Counted from the first letter of the stretch, positions 51,057-61,360 are shown. The stretch is DNA of 64,000 nt from Ignavibacterium sp. (GCA_020724775.1 DYGG01000001.1:1-64000); one strand, 5' to 3'. Notes: generated by a model not told the origin, from the sequence alone. Made by a program: numbers and translations.

Positions 51057-54000
51057 TTACCATATCAATTCCGGAAGTTTGCGCACGAGTATATGCGTAT
51101 CGCGGTTGCATCCCACCGGTCCCCAGTAGTTGAGGTGAAACGTAAACTGTCCGTATCCGCCCGCCATCAGGTTTGGTTTGAGCCGGGTGCGGGTGAGGCT
51201 GTTGTGGCCTCCGGCGCGCCGTTTTCCCCGGAGCGGCGATTTCGGAACAGAGTAGGTTCGCTCCGGCGAATGATACTGGATACAGATTCCGCGCGGGATA
51301 CGCGCGCTGACCGCGGCGCGGGTCACCACTACGCCGTTATCGTTATGCACCTCCACCCAATCGTTATCGAAAATATCCATCTCCCGGGCGTCTTCGTCAT
51401 TCATCCAGAGCGGCTCCACCCCTCGTGAGAGCGTGGTCATTCTCTGATTGTCGCCATAGGTCGAATGGATATGCCACTTTCCGTGCGGGGTGAGATAATT
51501 TAGCATTTTGGCGGCATAACTTTTCTCGCTGAAACGCAGGTCGGCATATTCGGTCGGAAGCGGTTTCGGCTTATAGGTGGGAAGATGCTCTCCGAATTGC
51601 AGGTACATCTGATGGTCCAGATAGAGATGCTGCCTTCCAGTAAGTGTCCGCCAGGGAACAAGTTTTTCAACATTATAAGTGAAGGGGGAATAGGGACGGC
51701 CCTCCTCGGTCAATCCCGACCACATCGGACTGTTAATCAGCCGCTGCGGCTGTGACTGCAGGTCCTTGTAACTGCAGCGGACCGACCGCGATTTCTCCGC
51801 CAAATCGGCCAGTGGCAAGCCAACCTTTTCTTCCATGTTCTTATATGAACGATACGCCAGTTCGCCATTGGTAACCGTGGCGAAGTTCAGGATGACATTA
51901 CAGACATCGGCATCATTTTTGAGGGAGATATATTTTTGCCCGTCCCACTCCTCGGTGGGAAGCACCGACAGCCCCTGGTCGTAAAAGTCGGCAATTTCAT
52001 ATCGGGTGCCATGCGCCCCAAGGCCGTTTTTGCGAGGAAGAGGACCATATGATATGAACTGCTTATAGAGGTTTCTGTAGTCTCTCTCCACCACGCGGAT
52101 TTTCGGCATCGATTTCCCCGGAATCGGCTCGATTTCTCCTTTCTTCCAGTCCTTCATCTCCGGCTGTGAGATTTCATCAATGCTGTCATGAGCAAGCGGG
52201 GCGGTCACAACATCTTTGACCGGAGCGGGGAAATGATTTTCCGCAAGTTCGGAGAATTTGCGCGCGATTGCCTGAAATATCTGCCAGTCGGTTTTCGATT
52301 CCCAGCAGGGAGGAACAGCGGCCGACAACGGATGAATAAAGGAATGCATGTCGGTTGAGTTCAGGTCGGCCTTTTCGTACCAGGTCGCGGCCGGCAGGAT
52401 GATGTCGGAATACAGGGCGGAGGTATCCATCCGGAAATTCAGGTCAACCACCAAATCGAGTTTTCCCTGGGGGGCTTCCTTATGCCAGACAACCTCCTGC
52501 ACCGAGTCGCCGGCGATTTCTTCGGCAATGGAGTTGTGATGGGTCCCGAGATAATGCTTCAAAAAATATTCGTGACCCTTGGAACTGGCCATCAGGGCGT
52601 TACCGCGCCAGATAAACCAGACTCGCGGCCAATTCTCCGGCGCATCGGGGTCTTCTACGGCAAATTTCAGTTTTCCCGACTTGAGTTGATTGACGATATA
52701 TTCGACAATCTTTTCCGGGGTGTCGGCGCCGGCCGCCTCGGCTTCCTTTACCAGTTCAAGATTGCTGCGGTTGAATTGCGGATAAAATGGCAACCACCCC
52801 GATCGCACCGCGCGCGCCTGAATATCGATGGTATGCCCGTGAGCCAGGGTTCCGGGCGGCTGGTTCGCAGGGACAGTGTGGTAGTCGGTGAATTCTTTCT
52901 CATACCGCCACTGGTCGGTATTAACATAGTGCCAACTGGGGGCGTTTTGCATTCGCGTTGATGGATACCAGTCGGTTGCCTGAGCAATACTGCTCCAGGA
53001 TTCCATCGGCGCCAGTTTCTCCTGTCCCACATAATGCGCCAGACCACCACCATTTACGCCGACACACCCGCAGAAAATCAGGGCGTTGATTCCGGCGCGG
53101 TAAATCAGATTGCCATGATACCAGTGATTGATTCCGGCTCCGATTATTATGGTGCATTTGCCCTTTGTCAGTTCTGCCGTGGAACCCCATTCGCGCGCAA
53201 AGCGGACCACCATATCGCGGCTCATGCCGGTATATTTTTCCGACCATGCCGGTGTGAACGGAGCGTCATCATTGTAATCTGTCGGATAATCGCCGGTTAA
53301 CCCGCGCGGGACACCATACTGAGCCATGATAATATCATAGACCGTTGTCACGACCACGGTGCGGCCATCGACTGTTTTCAGTTCTCTAACGGGAACGCCC
53401 CGATAGTGCACTTTCCCCCGTGAAAAATCATCCAGTTGAATGAGCGCTTCCCTGTCGGCGCTGCCGAGGAAAGTAAGAATCGGCTCGATTTCGCTGTTAT
53501 CGAGGGCGTCGTTGAGACGAAGATTCCATTTCCCCTTTTCTTTCCCCCAGCGGAATCCGACCGCACCCGGGGGCATTTTAGGCGCGTCCGTTTTCCTATC
53601 CCACATCAGAAATTTCCAGTCACCGTTCTCGATATTGCGATAATTTTCGATACGATTGGCGCGGAGGAGTTGTCCGGGACGATATCTATTCTCACCTGCA
53701 ATTTGATTCAATTCGACCAACAACGGCGAGTCGGTGTATCGTTTGACATAATCAATGAAGTACGGCGTCTGTTTTTCGTGGTGAAACTCTTTCAAGAGTA
53801 CATGATTAACCGCCATCCACCAGGCGCCGTCCTGTCCGGCGTTGAGTGAAACCCACTCATCCGAATACTTCGCCACCTGGTTGAAGTCAGGCGCAAAGAC
53901 CCACATTTTGCTTCCGTTATGACGGGCTTCCGCCGCGAAATGGCAGTCGGGAGTGCGGGTCATATTCAGATTAGAGCCCATCACCGCCAGTAGTTTGGCA

Positions 54001-54710
54001 TTATACCAGTCAGCCGACTCATGAACATCGGTCTGCTCGCCCCAGGTTTCCGGAGAGGCGGGCGGAAGGTCGCAGTACCAGTCGTAAAAAGATAATGATA
54101 CCCCTCCCATCAATTGAAGCATCCTGTATCCGGCGGCAAAAGATATCATCGACATCGCCGGTATCGGCGAGAAACCGACAATCCGGTCAGAACCATATTT
54201 CTTTATCGTATGAATATTAGCGGCGGCGATTATCTCCAAAACGGTATCCCAGTCGCTGCGGCGAAAGCCTCCTTTACCGCGGGCTGTCTGCCATCGCTTT
54301 CGCGAAACCGGGTCGTTCACTAATGCTCCCCAGGCGAGCACCGGGTCGCTCTGGCGACGTCGCGCCTCTTTCCAGAGGTCGAGCAACGCGCCTCTTATAT
54401 AAGGGTATTTTACCCTCAAAGGACTGTAAAGATACCAGGAGAAGGATATCCCGCGCTGACAGCCGCGCGGTTCGTACGGCGGAAGGCTCGATTCCAGAAG
54501 GGGATAATCCAATTGCTGCAACTCCCAGGTGACTATGCCGTCTTTCACATAGATTCCCCAACTGCATCCGCCGGTGCAGTTAACGCCATGAGTACTGCGG
54601 ACGACTTTGTCATGCTGCCAGCGATTACGGTAAAATTCTTCCCATGTCCGCAATTCGGGATTTATCTCATCTTTTATCCAGTCAATTGGTCCCTGCTTGC
54701 TCAATTTCAA
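51057..54710 (-). CDS. narG: Respiratory nitrate reductase alpha subunit
   Basis: This 1217-residue catalytic subunit holds bis-MGD and reduces nitrate to nitrite. The FS0 cluster ligands are His41, Cys45, Cys49 (HGVNCTGGC) and Cys84 (PRGC). The molybdenum-ligating Asp is 214 in [12 protein letters not shown]. There is no twin-arginine signal, so the active site faces the cytoplasm as in E. coli rather than the periplasm. Translation begins at an unusual TTG (54710), overlapping the narC stop, with AAGGAG placed 5 bases upstream. It needs the cofactor made by the adjacent operon. Confidence 0.97.
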   Translation of the reverse strand: MKLSKQGPIDWIKDEINPELRTWEEFYRNRWQHDKVVRSTHGVNCTGGCSWGIYVKDGIVTWELQQLDYPLLESSLPPYEPRGCQRGISFSWYLYSPLRVKYPYIRGALLDLWKEARRRQSDPVLAWGALVNDPVSRKRWQTARGKGGFRRSDWDTVLEIIAAANIHTIKKYGSDRIVGFSPIPAMSMISFAAGYRMLQLMGGVSLSFYDWYCDLPPASPETWGEQTDVHESADWYNAKLLAVMGSNLNMTRTPDCHFAAEARHNGSKMWVFAPDFNQVAKYSDEWVSLNAGQDGAWWMAVNHVLLKEFHHEKQTPYFIDYVKRYTDSPLLVELNQIAGENRYRPGQLLRANRIENYRNIENGDWKFLMWDRKTDAPKMPPGAVGFRWGKEKGKWNLRLNDALDNSEIEPILTFLGSADREALIQLDDFSRGKVHYRGVPVRELKTVDGRTVVVTTVYDIIMAQYGVPRGLTGDYPTDYNDDAPFTPAWSEKYTGMSRDMVVRFAREWGSTAELTKGKCTIIIGAGINHWYHGNLIYRAGINALIFCGCVGVNGGGLAHYVGQEKLAPMESWSSIAQATDWYPSTRMQNAPSWHYVNTDQWRYEKEFTDYHTVPANQPPGTLAHGHTIDIQARAVRSGWLPFYPQFNRSNLELVKEAEAAGADTPEKIVEYIVNQLKSGKLKFAVEDPDAPENWPRVWFIWRGNALMASSKGHEYFLKHYLGTHHNSIAEEIAGDSVQEVVWHKEAPQGKLDLVVDLNFRMDTSALYSDIILPAATWYEKADLNSTDMHSFIHPLSAAVPPCWESKTDWQIFQAIARKFSELAENHFPAPVKDVVTAPLAHDSIDEISQPEMKDWKKGEIEPIPGKSMPKIRVVERDYRNLYKQFISYGPLPRKNGLGAHGTRYEIADFYDQGLSVLPTEEWDGQKYISLKNDADVCNVILNFATVTNGELAYRSYKNMEEKVGLPLADLAEKSRSVRCSYKDLQSQPQRLINSPMWSGLTEEGRPYSPFTYNVEKLVPWRTLTGRQHLYLDHQMYLQFGEHLPTYKPKPLPTEYADLRFSEKSYAAKMLNYLTPHGKWHIHSTYGDNQRMTTLSRGVEPLWMNDEDAREMDIFDNDWVEVHNDNGVVVTRAAVSARIPRGICIQYHSPERTYSVPKSPLRGKRRAGGHNSLTRTRLKPNLMAGGYGQFTFHLNYWGPVGCNRDTHILVRKLPELIW

Positions 54711-55591
54711 CCTCGCTCCTTAACCAGGTTTATAAGTCTCCGCCGTGCCGATTGAAATCTCCGGCTCCAGATACCCGCCATGAAGAGATAGGATATAACC
54801 ACTCCACCCACTCCAAAAAAGAGAACACTCATGACAATCATAAAATTGCTCTGGCCATAATTCTGTTTCATCTGGCTCCAGCGCTCGAAGAGATCGACCA
54901 GTTGACGGGCCTCATCGGTCGTCAGAGAACTCTGCGAAAAGACCGAGCGCATGGTCGGAGTCGGGGGGGATGATAACCACGCCATCAGTGCTTCCCGCCC
55001 ATTCAGCCGACTGAAAACGGCAGAAAGGTCGGGGCCAAGACTCCCGCCGATTCTTGGCCCGGCGCCGGAGTGGCAGGTGATACAGGCCGGGGCGCTGTTT
55101 GTCAGCGGAGTTAAGCCAGAAAATATCTTATCGCCCGCAACCGGGTCGGGAGGAATGGTGGGCGCCATAACCGTATCGGTTACTGAAGAAGAAACCTCTC
55201 CACGGGAACGACTCTCAATATAATCAAGAAGCGATGTGGCAATCTCACGAGTCATCCCCGGTATAGTGTACATAATGACACCGTTGGCTTCCTTCTGGAG
55301 TTTCAATGCGTATGGGTCGCCCGAATTGAGTACACCCTGCGGGTCAAGCATAAATCTTATGAGCCATTCGCGGTCCTGACGGGAGGTGACATCCTTCAAG
55401 TCAGGACCAATCATTCGCCCGCCCCCGATTTTGTGACAGGCAGCGCAGTTTTTCTGGAAATACTCTGCAGCCTGCTGTTCGTCGAGTGGGGCAGAAACCG
55501 GAGAAATCAGGGGCAATAGATTCAATCCGATAATTAGCGCGAACAGAGGCAGATTGACTAAAGAGGTCGTTTTTGTCTTGTTTGTGGCCAT
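54707..55591 (-). CDS. narC: Membrane-anchored di-heme cytochrome c, NarC-like
   Basis: This 294-residue protein has an N-terminal signal or anchor (residues about 11-33) and two c-type heme sites, CAACH at residues 49-53 and CITCH at 170-174. A C-terminal membrane helix spans about 245-270 ([24 protein letters not shown]). A cytochrome gene, narC, precedes narG in the Thermus nitrate operon, and the whole order narC-G-H-J-I-K is the same here. It probably carries electrons in the periplasm, or links the reductase to other donors. Its 3' end overlaps narG by 4 bases. No clear ribosome-binding site precedes the ATG. Confidence 0.8.
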   Translation of the reverse strand: MATNKTKTTSLVNLPLFALIIGLNLLPLISPVSAPLDEQQAAEYFQKNCAACHKIGGGRMIGPDLKDVTSRQDREWLIRFMLDPQGVLNSGDPYALKLQKEANGVIMYTIPGMTREIATSLLDYIESRSRGEVSSSVTDTVMAPTIPPDPVAGDKIFSGLTPLTNSAPACITCHSGAGPRIGGSLGPDLSAVFSRLNGREALMAWLSSPPTPTMRSVFSQSSLTTDEARQLVDLFERWSQMKQNYGQSNFMIVMSVLFFGVGGVVISYLFMAGIWSRRFQSARRRLINLVKERG

Positions 55592-55603
55592 AGCAATTAG
55601 TTA

Positions 55604-55626
55604 TGATTGAAAGACTCTTTAATTTT
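55604..55626 (-). promoter_or_regulatory. Second palindrome, candidate Rrf2 site before narC
   Basis: The two 11-base arms flanking C55615 are TGATTGAAAGA (left) and, as complement, AAAATTAAAGA (right). Both match the half-sites of the operator at 56072-56094, and the 12 bases AGACTCTTTAAT are identical in both places. It overlaps the rrf2 stop codon and lies 13 bases before narC. Confidence 0.45.
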
Positions 55627-56053
55627 TCAGATTAAGAACCCTTTTCCCGCGCGCCAGGTCTGCCAGCGTATATCTCTCGAACATCTTCCGAAGTTCCTGC
55701 CGGCGCTTTTTCCATTCCCGGTGCAATGGACAGGGGGCTTTTTCACTGCAATCGGGAAGCCCCAGAACACAATCTTCAAATGCTCCCATCCCGTCAACCA
55801 CTTTAATGATGTCTATCAGATAAACAGATGACGCCGGCTTGGCCAGAAGGACCCCGCCGCGAGGTCCCCGAAACGACTCCATTATCTTCGCCTGAGTCAA
55901 CTGCTGAAGAATCTTGGTCAGGAAATGGAAGGAGAGATTCAATTCGGCGGCAATCTCCTGCAGGGGGATAAAGTCTCTTGTCCGTTTGTTGGTGCGCGAA
56001 GTCACCAGAAGAGCCGCCCGGATGGCATAGACGCAGGATTTCGATAAAAACAT
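55619..56053 (-). CDS. Rrf2-family iron-sulfur transcription regulator (NsrR/IscR-like)
   Basis: Starting at ATG 56053 this 144-residue regulator has an N-terminal winged helix (SKSCVYAIRAALLV; LNLSFHFLTKILQQLTQAKIMES; GPRGGVLLAK). Three cysteines, Cys95, Cys102 and Cys108, are spaced x6 and x5, as in Rrf2 proteins that carry an Fe-S cluster sensing NO, oxygen or redox state. It is encoded immediately upstream of narC on the same strand. Its promoter carries a palindrome (56072-56094), so it probably controls itself and the nar genes. Which signal it senses is not determined; NsrR is the closest guess from the operator. Confidence 0.88.
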   Translation of the reverse strand: MFLSKSCVYAIRAALLVTSRTNKRTRDFIPLQEIAAELNLSFHFLTKILQQLTQAKIMESFRGPRGGVLLAKPASSVYLIDIIKVVDGMGAFEDCVLGLPDCSEKAPCPLHREWKKRRQELRKMFERYTLADLARGKRVLNLKN

Positions 56054-56071
56054 TAACCGTCTCCACAAATT

Positions 56072-56094
56072 AAGATATAAGACTCTTTAATCTT
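56072..56094 (-). promoter_or_regulatory. 11-1-11 palindromic operator at the rrf2 promoter
   Basis: AAGATATAAGA (56072-56082), C56083 and TCTTTAATCTT (56084-56094) form an inverted repeat in which 9 of 11 positions match. The length and the AAGAT ends resemble the NsrR site known in E. coli (AAGATG-rich 11-1-11). It abuts the -10 element and covers the expected transcript start, as expected for a repressor that controls its own gene. Confidence 0.6.
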
Positions 56095-56123
56095 AAATTA
56101 TTACTTTGGGCATATCCTGTCAA
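56095..56123 (-). promoter_or_regulatory. Promoter of the Rrf2 regulator gene
   Basis: A perfect TTGACA on the minus strand (56123-56118) is 17 bases from the weak -10 TAATTT (56100-56095), directly next to the palindromic operator. Confidence 0.55.
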
Positions 56124-56526
56124 GCAAAAAATCTGAGGTTCTTGTCAATCTGTCGGTCGCCGGTTCAATAACGTTGGAAGGCGGCGATTGGGTGGGGGAG
56201 ATTGTTGCAGGCAGAGAAGGATTGAGAGCAAGGATTTGAGACGCTGATTTACCAATTAACTCTCATCAGCAAAATGTTCGGCCGGGCGCCTAAGTCTCCG
56301 TACCACACCTCGATTTTCCTTGCATTTAACCTCAGAGAATTCAATAACTTAGAGGCAATATGTTGCTTCGTGAGGAATGGCGGAGATTTCCACTTAGGTA
56401 TCTTAGGCTCTCGGCGAATTCTTTGCTTTCCGACCATTGCCGGTCTTCATCGGACTGACTTCCCCCATATATAGGCAGGAGCCATGCGGTGACTCCATAC
56501 TGATTTGAGCCGCCAATTTATATTTA
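56124..56526. other. Noncoding gap between divergent genes
   Basis: This 400-base stretch has only short, composition-driven open frames on both strands and no clear RNA fold or repeat that I can see. It separates the Rrf2/nar operon from the proline-rich protein gene. Confidence 0.4.
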
Positions 56527-56556
56527 TTGACTTATACCTCTATATAATTGTACTAT
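56527..56556 (+). promoter_or_regulatory. Candidate promoter of the proline-rich secreted protein gene
   Basis: TTGACT (56527-56532), an 18-base spacer and TACTAT (56551-56556) precede the gene by about 110 bases. GGAAGGA just before the ATG is a good ribosome-binding site. Confidence 0.45.
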
Positions 56557-56668
56557 TTTAGTGGTATTTTTTAAGCGACATCTTCAAAAAAACTGATTGC
56601 CGGTTTATTGAAGCGGGCGCTTTCGTCTTGAAGGCAAATCGATTTTTATCATAGATTGGAAGGATTCA

Positions 56669-59071
56669 ATGGTCCTTTACCGTTCGCGGAGCCTGCTTTC
56701 TGCAATCGCTCTGTTATTCATAGTGGTCGGCGCCGGTTCTGTCCGTTCTCAAATCGAACCATCCCATGCCCGAGACGACGAGCGAATCTGGCTTGAATTG
56801 GACATGACCGGACAGCTTGACCGCGACCCCTCCAATGCGGGCTATCGCGGGGGCAGTATCTCCTTTCGTGTTTCAGGATATCTGGAACCGGTGGACAATG
56901 ACGACCCGAATATTCTGGAGTTTTACGCAGACGAACTGAAATTCATCTTCGATACCGACCCATGCCGGCGATATGATGAAGTCTATAATGAACTGGTCAT
57001 TGATTTTTCGTGTCGCACCAATCCTCATGCCCGTGTATCGGCGGAACTCAGGATCAATACCGCCAACCGAACCAGTGAGTTCCATCTTACGACTTGGGAC
57101 CTGGCAACATGCATAAACACGAGCTATGGGTATGGCTATGGGGACAAGGGGTACGAAAAGACTGAATCGAATCTCGATTACAATGTTTATCTTGGTAATC
57201 TGGATGATCCGGAAGTTCCCACGACATCGCCTCCCATATTTTTGTCTCAGGAAGAGCTCGCTTTGGATTTTGACAAGACTTTTACCTGGGAGGAACAGAG
57301 CAGTGTGACCTATTGTCCAGACATCGTGAAAGGCCGGATCAACTTGCGAGCAAGACCCCCCGAAAAGGCCAAAGTGACCATCGGTGGCTGCGCCAATATC
57401 ATGATTGGTGTCAGCGCCGAGATGACTGCAACTGTTGAGCCTGAGACCGAAGGCACCTATACTTGGACTTCTGACCCTTCCGACGTGTTCACCATCTCCG
57501 GTTCCGGCGAAACCGCCACGGCGACCGGCAATAAAGCCGGACGCGCTACTATAAGAGTTGAATTTCAGCCCAAGAAAGGAAAGAAAGTCGAGGGGAAGAT
57601 TTCAGGAACCGTCGTTGAACTTCTTTCAGTCAACGGCGGCGCTGAAATTCCGGTAATAGGCCTCTATGATGAAAATGCCGCGAGAAAACCGTCGGTTCAG
57701 GTCCCTACCGTGCAAGACCCCCCGGATGGGGAACTTCTTGATTTTCCTGTCGCCGATGACGCCATCGCCACTGTCCAGAACCTCGGCACTTCGCTGGTAA
57801 TTCAGGGAATTAAAGAGGGGGTCACGTCGGCTCAGGGCAAGACTGGCTGCGGCGACCAAGATGAGCATATTATCAACATCGAAGTAGTCAACTGCGATGA
57901 AGAGACCAAGCAGAAATTGAGAGACAAACTGAAAGAGATAAGAGAGCGGCTCAACGAGAAAACGGCGGAACTGAAAGAGAAATTGAATGACCCGCGTTTC
58001 CAGCGAGCGCACAAAGATCTTGACAGAAACCTGATGAAAGCCTTTGAGAAACTTATGTCGATTGCCGGGTCTTGTCTCGGGGCGGTTACCTCGGCGGCAT
58101 CGGGAACGGCCGGAAGTTGGAAAGACCTTGATAATTTTGTGGACTATCTTGACGCCGCCTTCGATGCCACGGAAAAAGGGACCTGGGAGGGAGATTGGTC
58201 GCTCTGGGAAATGTACAAGACGATGCAGATTAGTACTTTCAAGAAGTTCACGCTGGGGATTGCCGGAGATGTTTTTGAATATGGCGAGGCATGGTTTGCG
58301 GCGCAGGATGCCCTCGCCGAAATGAAACAGATTGTTCAGGAACTCCAGAATCTCAAGCGCGAAGCCGATCAAATTCGCGACGAATATAATGAGATTGATA
58401 ATCGTCTGATGGACCTTTGCAAAGACTACGGCGGCGAGACCGGTCAGCCCGGTAAACCGGAACCGAAAGAGCCGCCCTCTGACGAACCCCCCGACGACAA
58501 GCCACCTGAAACTAAGGAGCCGCCCGCTCCCAAGCCCCCCGAGCCGGAACCGCCAACCGATCCGACCGGCGAGCAGCCGCCTGGTGAACCATCTGACACA
58601 CCTGCTGATGATGCTCCCTCTGATGACAAGCCCGGTGAGGAACCGCCTCCTCCTCCGCCTCCTCAAACACCGCGCGGTTCCGGCGGCATACCGCTAAACT
58701 GCGAGTGCGATAAGTTGGACCGCTCCTCCGCTTCGGAAATCGAATTGACCCAGGTCAGCAATAGCATCGAGCAATTAGTAAACTGCTTTGACCAGTTTAT
58801 GAATGGCACCATAAAGCCGTTTCAGGCCGTTAACGACTCCGGTCAGCAACTATTCGAGGAAATTGAACAAGCCCTGACCCTTCCGCAGAGCGAGTGGGGC
58901 GAGATCTTCAAAGGTTTCATCCCTCGCATCTCAGGACTGAAGTCGGAATTCACCGCCTTTGGAGTGGACATTAAGAATTTCTCCGAAACATCCCAGGGTT
59001 GCTCAAATGCCGGTCAGAAATTGAGCGAAGCGATGGTGCAGGGCGCTGCTGTCCCTGAATTGAAGCAATGA
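56669..59071 (+). CDS. Large secreted protein: Ig-like, coiled-coil and proline-rich
   Basis: This 800-residue protein has a signal peptide (about 1-27, ending SVRSQ). A beta-rich N-terminal half includes a BIG-type Ig domain at about 240-305 (GCANIMIGVSAEMTATVEP, TYTWTSDPSDVFTISGSG). A charged coiled coil follows near 408-450 and a helical region near 455-590. A low-complexity linker at about 594-670 is built of Pro, Glu, Asp and Lys, and includes a run of seven prolines. A C-terminal helical domain with several cysteines (CECDKLD, LVNCFDQF, GCSNAG) completes it. It may be an extended surface or periplasmic protein. Two OmpA-like genes follow within 50 bases. The function is not recognised. 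Confidence 0.68.
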   Translation: MVLYRSRSLLSAIALLFIVVGAGSVRSQIEPSHARDDERIWLELDMTGQLDRDPSNAGYRGGSISFRVSGYLEPVDNDDPNILEFYADELKFIFDTDPCRRYDEVYNELVIDFSCRTNPHARVSAELRINTANRTSEFHLTTWDLATCINTSYGYGYGDKGYEKTESNLDYNVYLGNLDDPEVPTTSPPIFLSQEELALDFDKTFTWEEQSSVTYCPDIVKGRINLRARPPEKAKVTIGGCANIMIGVSAEMTATVEPETEGTYTWTSDPSDVFTISGSGETATATGNKAGRATIRVEFQPKKGKKVEGKISGTVVELLSVNGGAEIPVIGLYDENAARKPSVQVPTVQDPPDGELLDFPVADDAIATVQNLGTSLVIQGIKEGVTSAQGKTGCGDQDEHIINIEVVNCDEETKQKLRDKLKEIRERLNEKTAELKEKLNDPRFQRAHKDLDRNLMKAFEKLMSIAGSCLGAVTSAASGTAGSWKDLDNFVDYLDAAFDATEKGTWEGDWSLWEMYKTMQISTFKKFTLGIAGDVFEYGEAWFAAQDALAEMKQIVQELQNLKREADQIRDEYNEIDNRLMDLCKDYGGETGQPGKPEPKEPPSDEPPDDKPPETKEPPAPKPPEPEPPTDPTGEQPPGEPSDTPADDAPSDDKPGEEPPPPPPPQTPRGSGGIPLNCECDKLDRSSASEIELTQVSNSIEQLVNCFDQFMNGTIKPFQAVNDSGQQLFEEIEQALTLPQSEWGEIFKGFIPRISGLKSEFTAFGVDIKNFSETSQGCSNAGQKLSEAMVQGAAVPELKQ

Positions 59072-59120
59072 TTCTCGTGAGGTTGTAATGAATTGATATG
59101 AAAATGTCACAGGAGGAACT

Positions 59121-59915
59121 ATGAAGGCAAAAAAGTATATTTATCCTATAGTATTAATAGTTATCTCGGCGGTACTTTATAATCAGCCCGTTTCTCAAGA
59201 GTCCGATTCCACCGAAACCCGCCAATTGACTCTGCTGGACAAGTTGTACTTCAATGGTCATGAAACGTTAGACGTTTCGTTCGAAGAGGGGAAAGCCTCT
59301 CTCAAACCGGAGTCACAAACAGTCGTTGAGGAAATCGTTCAAGTCATGAACGTCAACCCGGCGTTGAACTTGATAATTGAAACACATGCCGGTGTCGGCG
59401 AAAAGGATGAGTCTCTTGCTGCGGGGCGCGCCTTGGCACTTAAAGAAGCCATTGTGGCGAAAGGCATCGATACGAGTCGTCTCCGTACCAAACCTGCCGG
59501 ATTGGAGAAAATAACTAATTTCGGTAACGTCCCAAGCGGTATTAACCTGGTAGTAGTCTCCGCCATTGACTCGCCAGGAGTTTCACTGACTGCCATCTCC
59601 AGTCCATTCGGAATCGACATCTTCCCCGGCGCTGTGCTTTACGAGGAACTGACCCGGTTCTCTCGAAACATTCTGGGTATTGACGGCTATTATTTTGTAT
59701 CCTCCGAGGAACTTAACATGGTCAAGACCTTCTATGATGATATAACGGCAAGATTAGCCGGGTTCATGCCGCTTTACGGCGACGAAACCGCTGTTTCATA
59801 TATGAGAAACGCCGATGACGTCATCCTGATAATCACAATCTCCAGTCCCTGGCTGGATAGTTATACCGGCAAGACCCGCAGTGACACGCAGATTTTGATT
59901 TCAAAATCCAACTGA
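59121..59915 (+). CDS. OmpA-like protein with degenerate peptidoglycan-binding motif
   Basis: This 264-residue exported protein has an N-terminal membrane or signal segment (about 7-22). An OmpA-like domain spans residues about 40-145 (LDVSFEEGKASLKPESQTVVEEIVQVM). It lacks the usual peptidoglycan-binding signature TDN...NRRVEL: the matching stretches read AGVGEKDES and GINLVVV. The C-terminal 105 residues (FGIDIFPGAVLYEELTRFSRN to SPWLDSYTGKTRSDTQ) are homologous to the tail of the next protein. It is probably a divergent duplicate with altered ligand binding. AGGAGG precedes the ATG. Confidence 0.72.
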   Translation: MKAKKYIYPIVLIVISAVLYNQPVSQESDSTETRQLTLLDKLYFNGHETLDVSFEEGKASLKPESQTVVEEIVQVMNVNPALNLIIETHAGVGEKDESLAAGRALALKEAIVAKGIDTSRLRTKPAGLEKITNFGNVPSGINLVVVSAIDSPGVSLTAISSPFGIDIFPGAVLYEELTRFSRNILGIDGYYFVSSEELNMVKTFYDDITARLAGFMPLYGDETAVSYMRNADDVILIITISSPWLDSYTGKTRSDTQILISKSN

Positions 59916-59933
59916 TATCGAAAGGGAGTAACT

Positions 59934-61184
59934 ATGAATCTCAAAAGATTTCTGATGGTCACAGCGCTGATGCTTCCTCTCCTTCTATTATCCCTGCCGG
60001 CAATAGCGCAGGAGGAGGAAGAGGAGGAAGAAACGGTTGCGGAAGAAACGGAAGAAGCAGCCGAAGAAGCGCAATTCAAAGACACGCCATACTTCTCCGG
60101 TATGCCCAAGTACAGAATCATTGACTCCGGCGACCGGGAGTTCGACGAGTACCGTTTTTATAACGGCAAGGATTGCACCACTATTGAAGGCCGAAAAATG
60201 TTCCGGTCGTATATGATGAGTGAGGGGAGTGAACAGGCGAGCGAACTGCAGATTATTCGCAACTACGAAAGCGCCGTCCGGAATATGGGCGGTACAGTCA
60301 TCTTTGATGGTATCTGTGAGGGCGCCAACTGCGCTATAAACTGCGGTTACCGCATGTTGACGGGTAAGGTTCTTAAGGGCGACAATGAACTCTGGGTCGA
60401 AATCGTGGCATTCAATGACGGCTTCGAATACTATTTGACTCTTATCGTCAAGGAAGCGATGAAACAGGATGTCACCGCCAGCGGAATGATTGAGGCGCTC
60501 AACCGTGATGGAAAGGTGACTTTATATATCAATTTCGATTTTGGAAAGGCGACTATCCGCCCCGACTCCAGACCAATCATAGAGCAGATAGTCCAGATGA
60601 TGAAAACCAACCCGGAACTTTTGCTTGGTGTTGAAGGGCATACCGATAATGTTGGCGATTCCGCCGCAAATATTCTTCTTTCAGAGAACCGGGCGAATGC
60701 GGTCAAGGCGGCGATTGTTGCCGAAAATATAGATGGGTCACGTCTCTCCGCGGTCGGATTTGGAGAAGACAAACCGGTTGCGGATAATGGCACAGAGGAA
60801 GGACGCGCCAAAAACCGGCGAGTGGAGCTGGTAAAAGCCGGGAAAGGGAGTACCGAAACAGCAACCGTCCAGAAGAATAAAATACAGTTCGGTGTTGAAA
60901 TCTATCCCGGGGCGGCGCTTGATGACGCTCAAACCAAATTCGCCAGGGAAGTAATGGGGCAGGAGATATACTGCTATAGAACCGGCGACAATATCAAGAA
61001 AGTTGTTGCCTTCTATCAGAAACAGACCGCTCTGTCTGTCCTTGGGGAGGATGAAACCAGCGCCCTGTTCAGTTTGCAAGCAGAGGGCAACTCGGTGAGA
61101 ATCGCTATCGCCAGCCCCTGGCTCGACCCTCAAACCGGAGAATCTCATACCGATACTATGATTCAAATCCTGAAAGTCGAGTAA
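59934..61184 (+). CDS. OmpA-family protein with DUF4892-like N-terminal domain
   Basis: This 416-residue protein has a signal peptide (about 1-23, ending AIAQEEEEE) and an acidic linker of Glu residues. An N-terminal domain (about 45-190; MPKYRIIDSGDREFDEYRFY, then GGTVIFDGICEGANC) resembles DUF4892. The OmpA domain at about 200-300 has an intact signature: INFDFGKATIRPDS, GHTDNVGDS and GRAKNRRVELVKAG. It should therefore bind peptidoglycan. The tail (FGVEIYPGAALDDAQTKFAR to SPWLDPQTGESHTDTM) matches the preceding gene's product. It lies 18 bases after that gene. Confidence 0.82.
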   Translation: MNLKRFLMVTALMLPLLLLSLPAIAQEEEEEEETVAEETEEAAEEAQFKDTPYFSGMPKYRIIDSGDREFDEYRFYNGKDCTTIEGRKMFRSYMMSEGSEQASELQIIRNYESAVRNMGGTVIFDGICEGANCAINCGYRMLTGKVLKGDNELWVEIVAFNDGFEYYLTLIVKEAMKQDVTASGMIEALNRDGKVTLYINFDFGKATIRPDSRPIIEQIVQMMKTNPELLLGVEGHTDNVGDSAANILLSENRANAVKAAIVAENIDGSRLSAVGFGEDKPVADNGTEEGRAKNRRVELVKAGKGSTETATVQKNKIQFGVEIYPGAALDDAQTKFAREVMGQEIYCYRTGDNIKKVVAFYQKQTALSVLGEDETSALFSLQAEGNSVRIAIASPWLDPQTGESHTDTMIQILKVE

Positions 61185-61284
61185 CTGTATTCATTCCGGC
61201 GCGAGCCTTACAGAATTTTGCTTACAAAGACTCGCGCCGACTTGATTGCCCTGAAAGGTCAATCGTTATGTGTGACTTTAATTG

Positions 61285-61312
61285 TTGACGAAAATAGTCT
61301 AAGCAGTATATT
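61285..61312 (+). promoter_or_regulatory. Promoter of the three-gene cassette
   Basis: TTGACG (61285-61290) and TATATT (61307-61312) are 16 bases apart, about 50 bases before the GTG start at 61361. Confidence 0.5.
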
Positions 61313-61360
61313 TACTCCATAATCGCATCGACTGAATAGTCTCTTTGCATATATCAGACA

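Noticed and set aside
56249-56474. Two overlapping short open frames (62 and 66 residues) in opposite directions
   Set aside because: They share one segment, lack ribosome-binding sites and look like random open sequence in a gap.
57626-58666. 346-residue open frame on the minus strand
   Set aside because: It is antisense to the proline-rich secreted protein; its arginine/glycine runs mirror the proline codons of the real gene.
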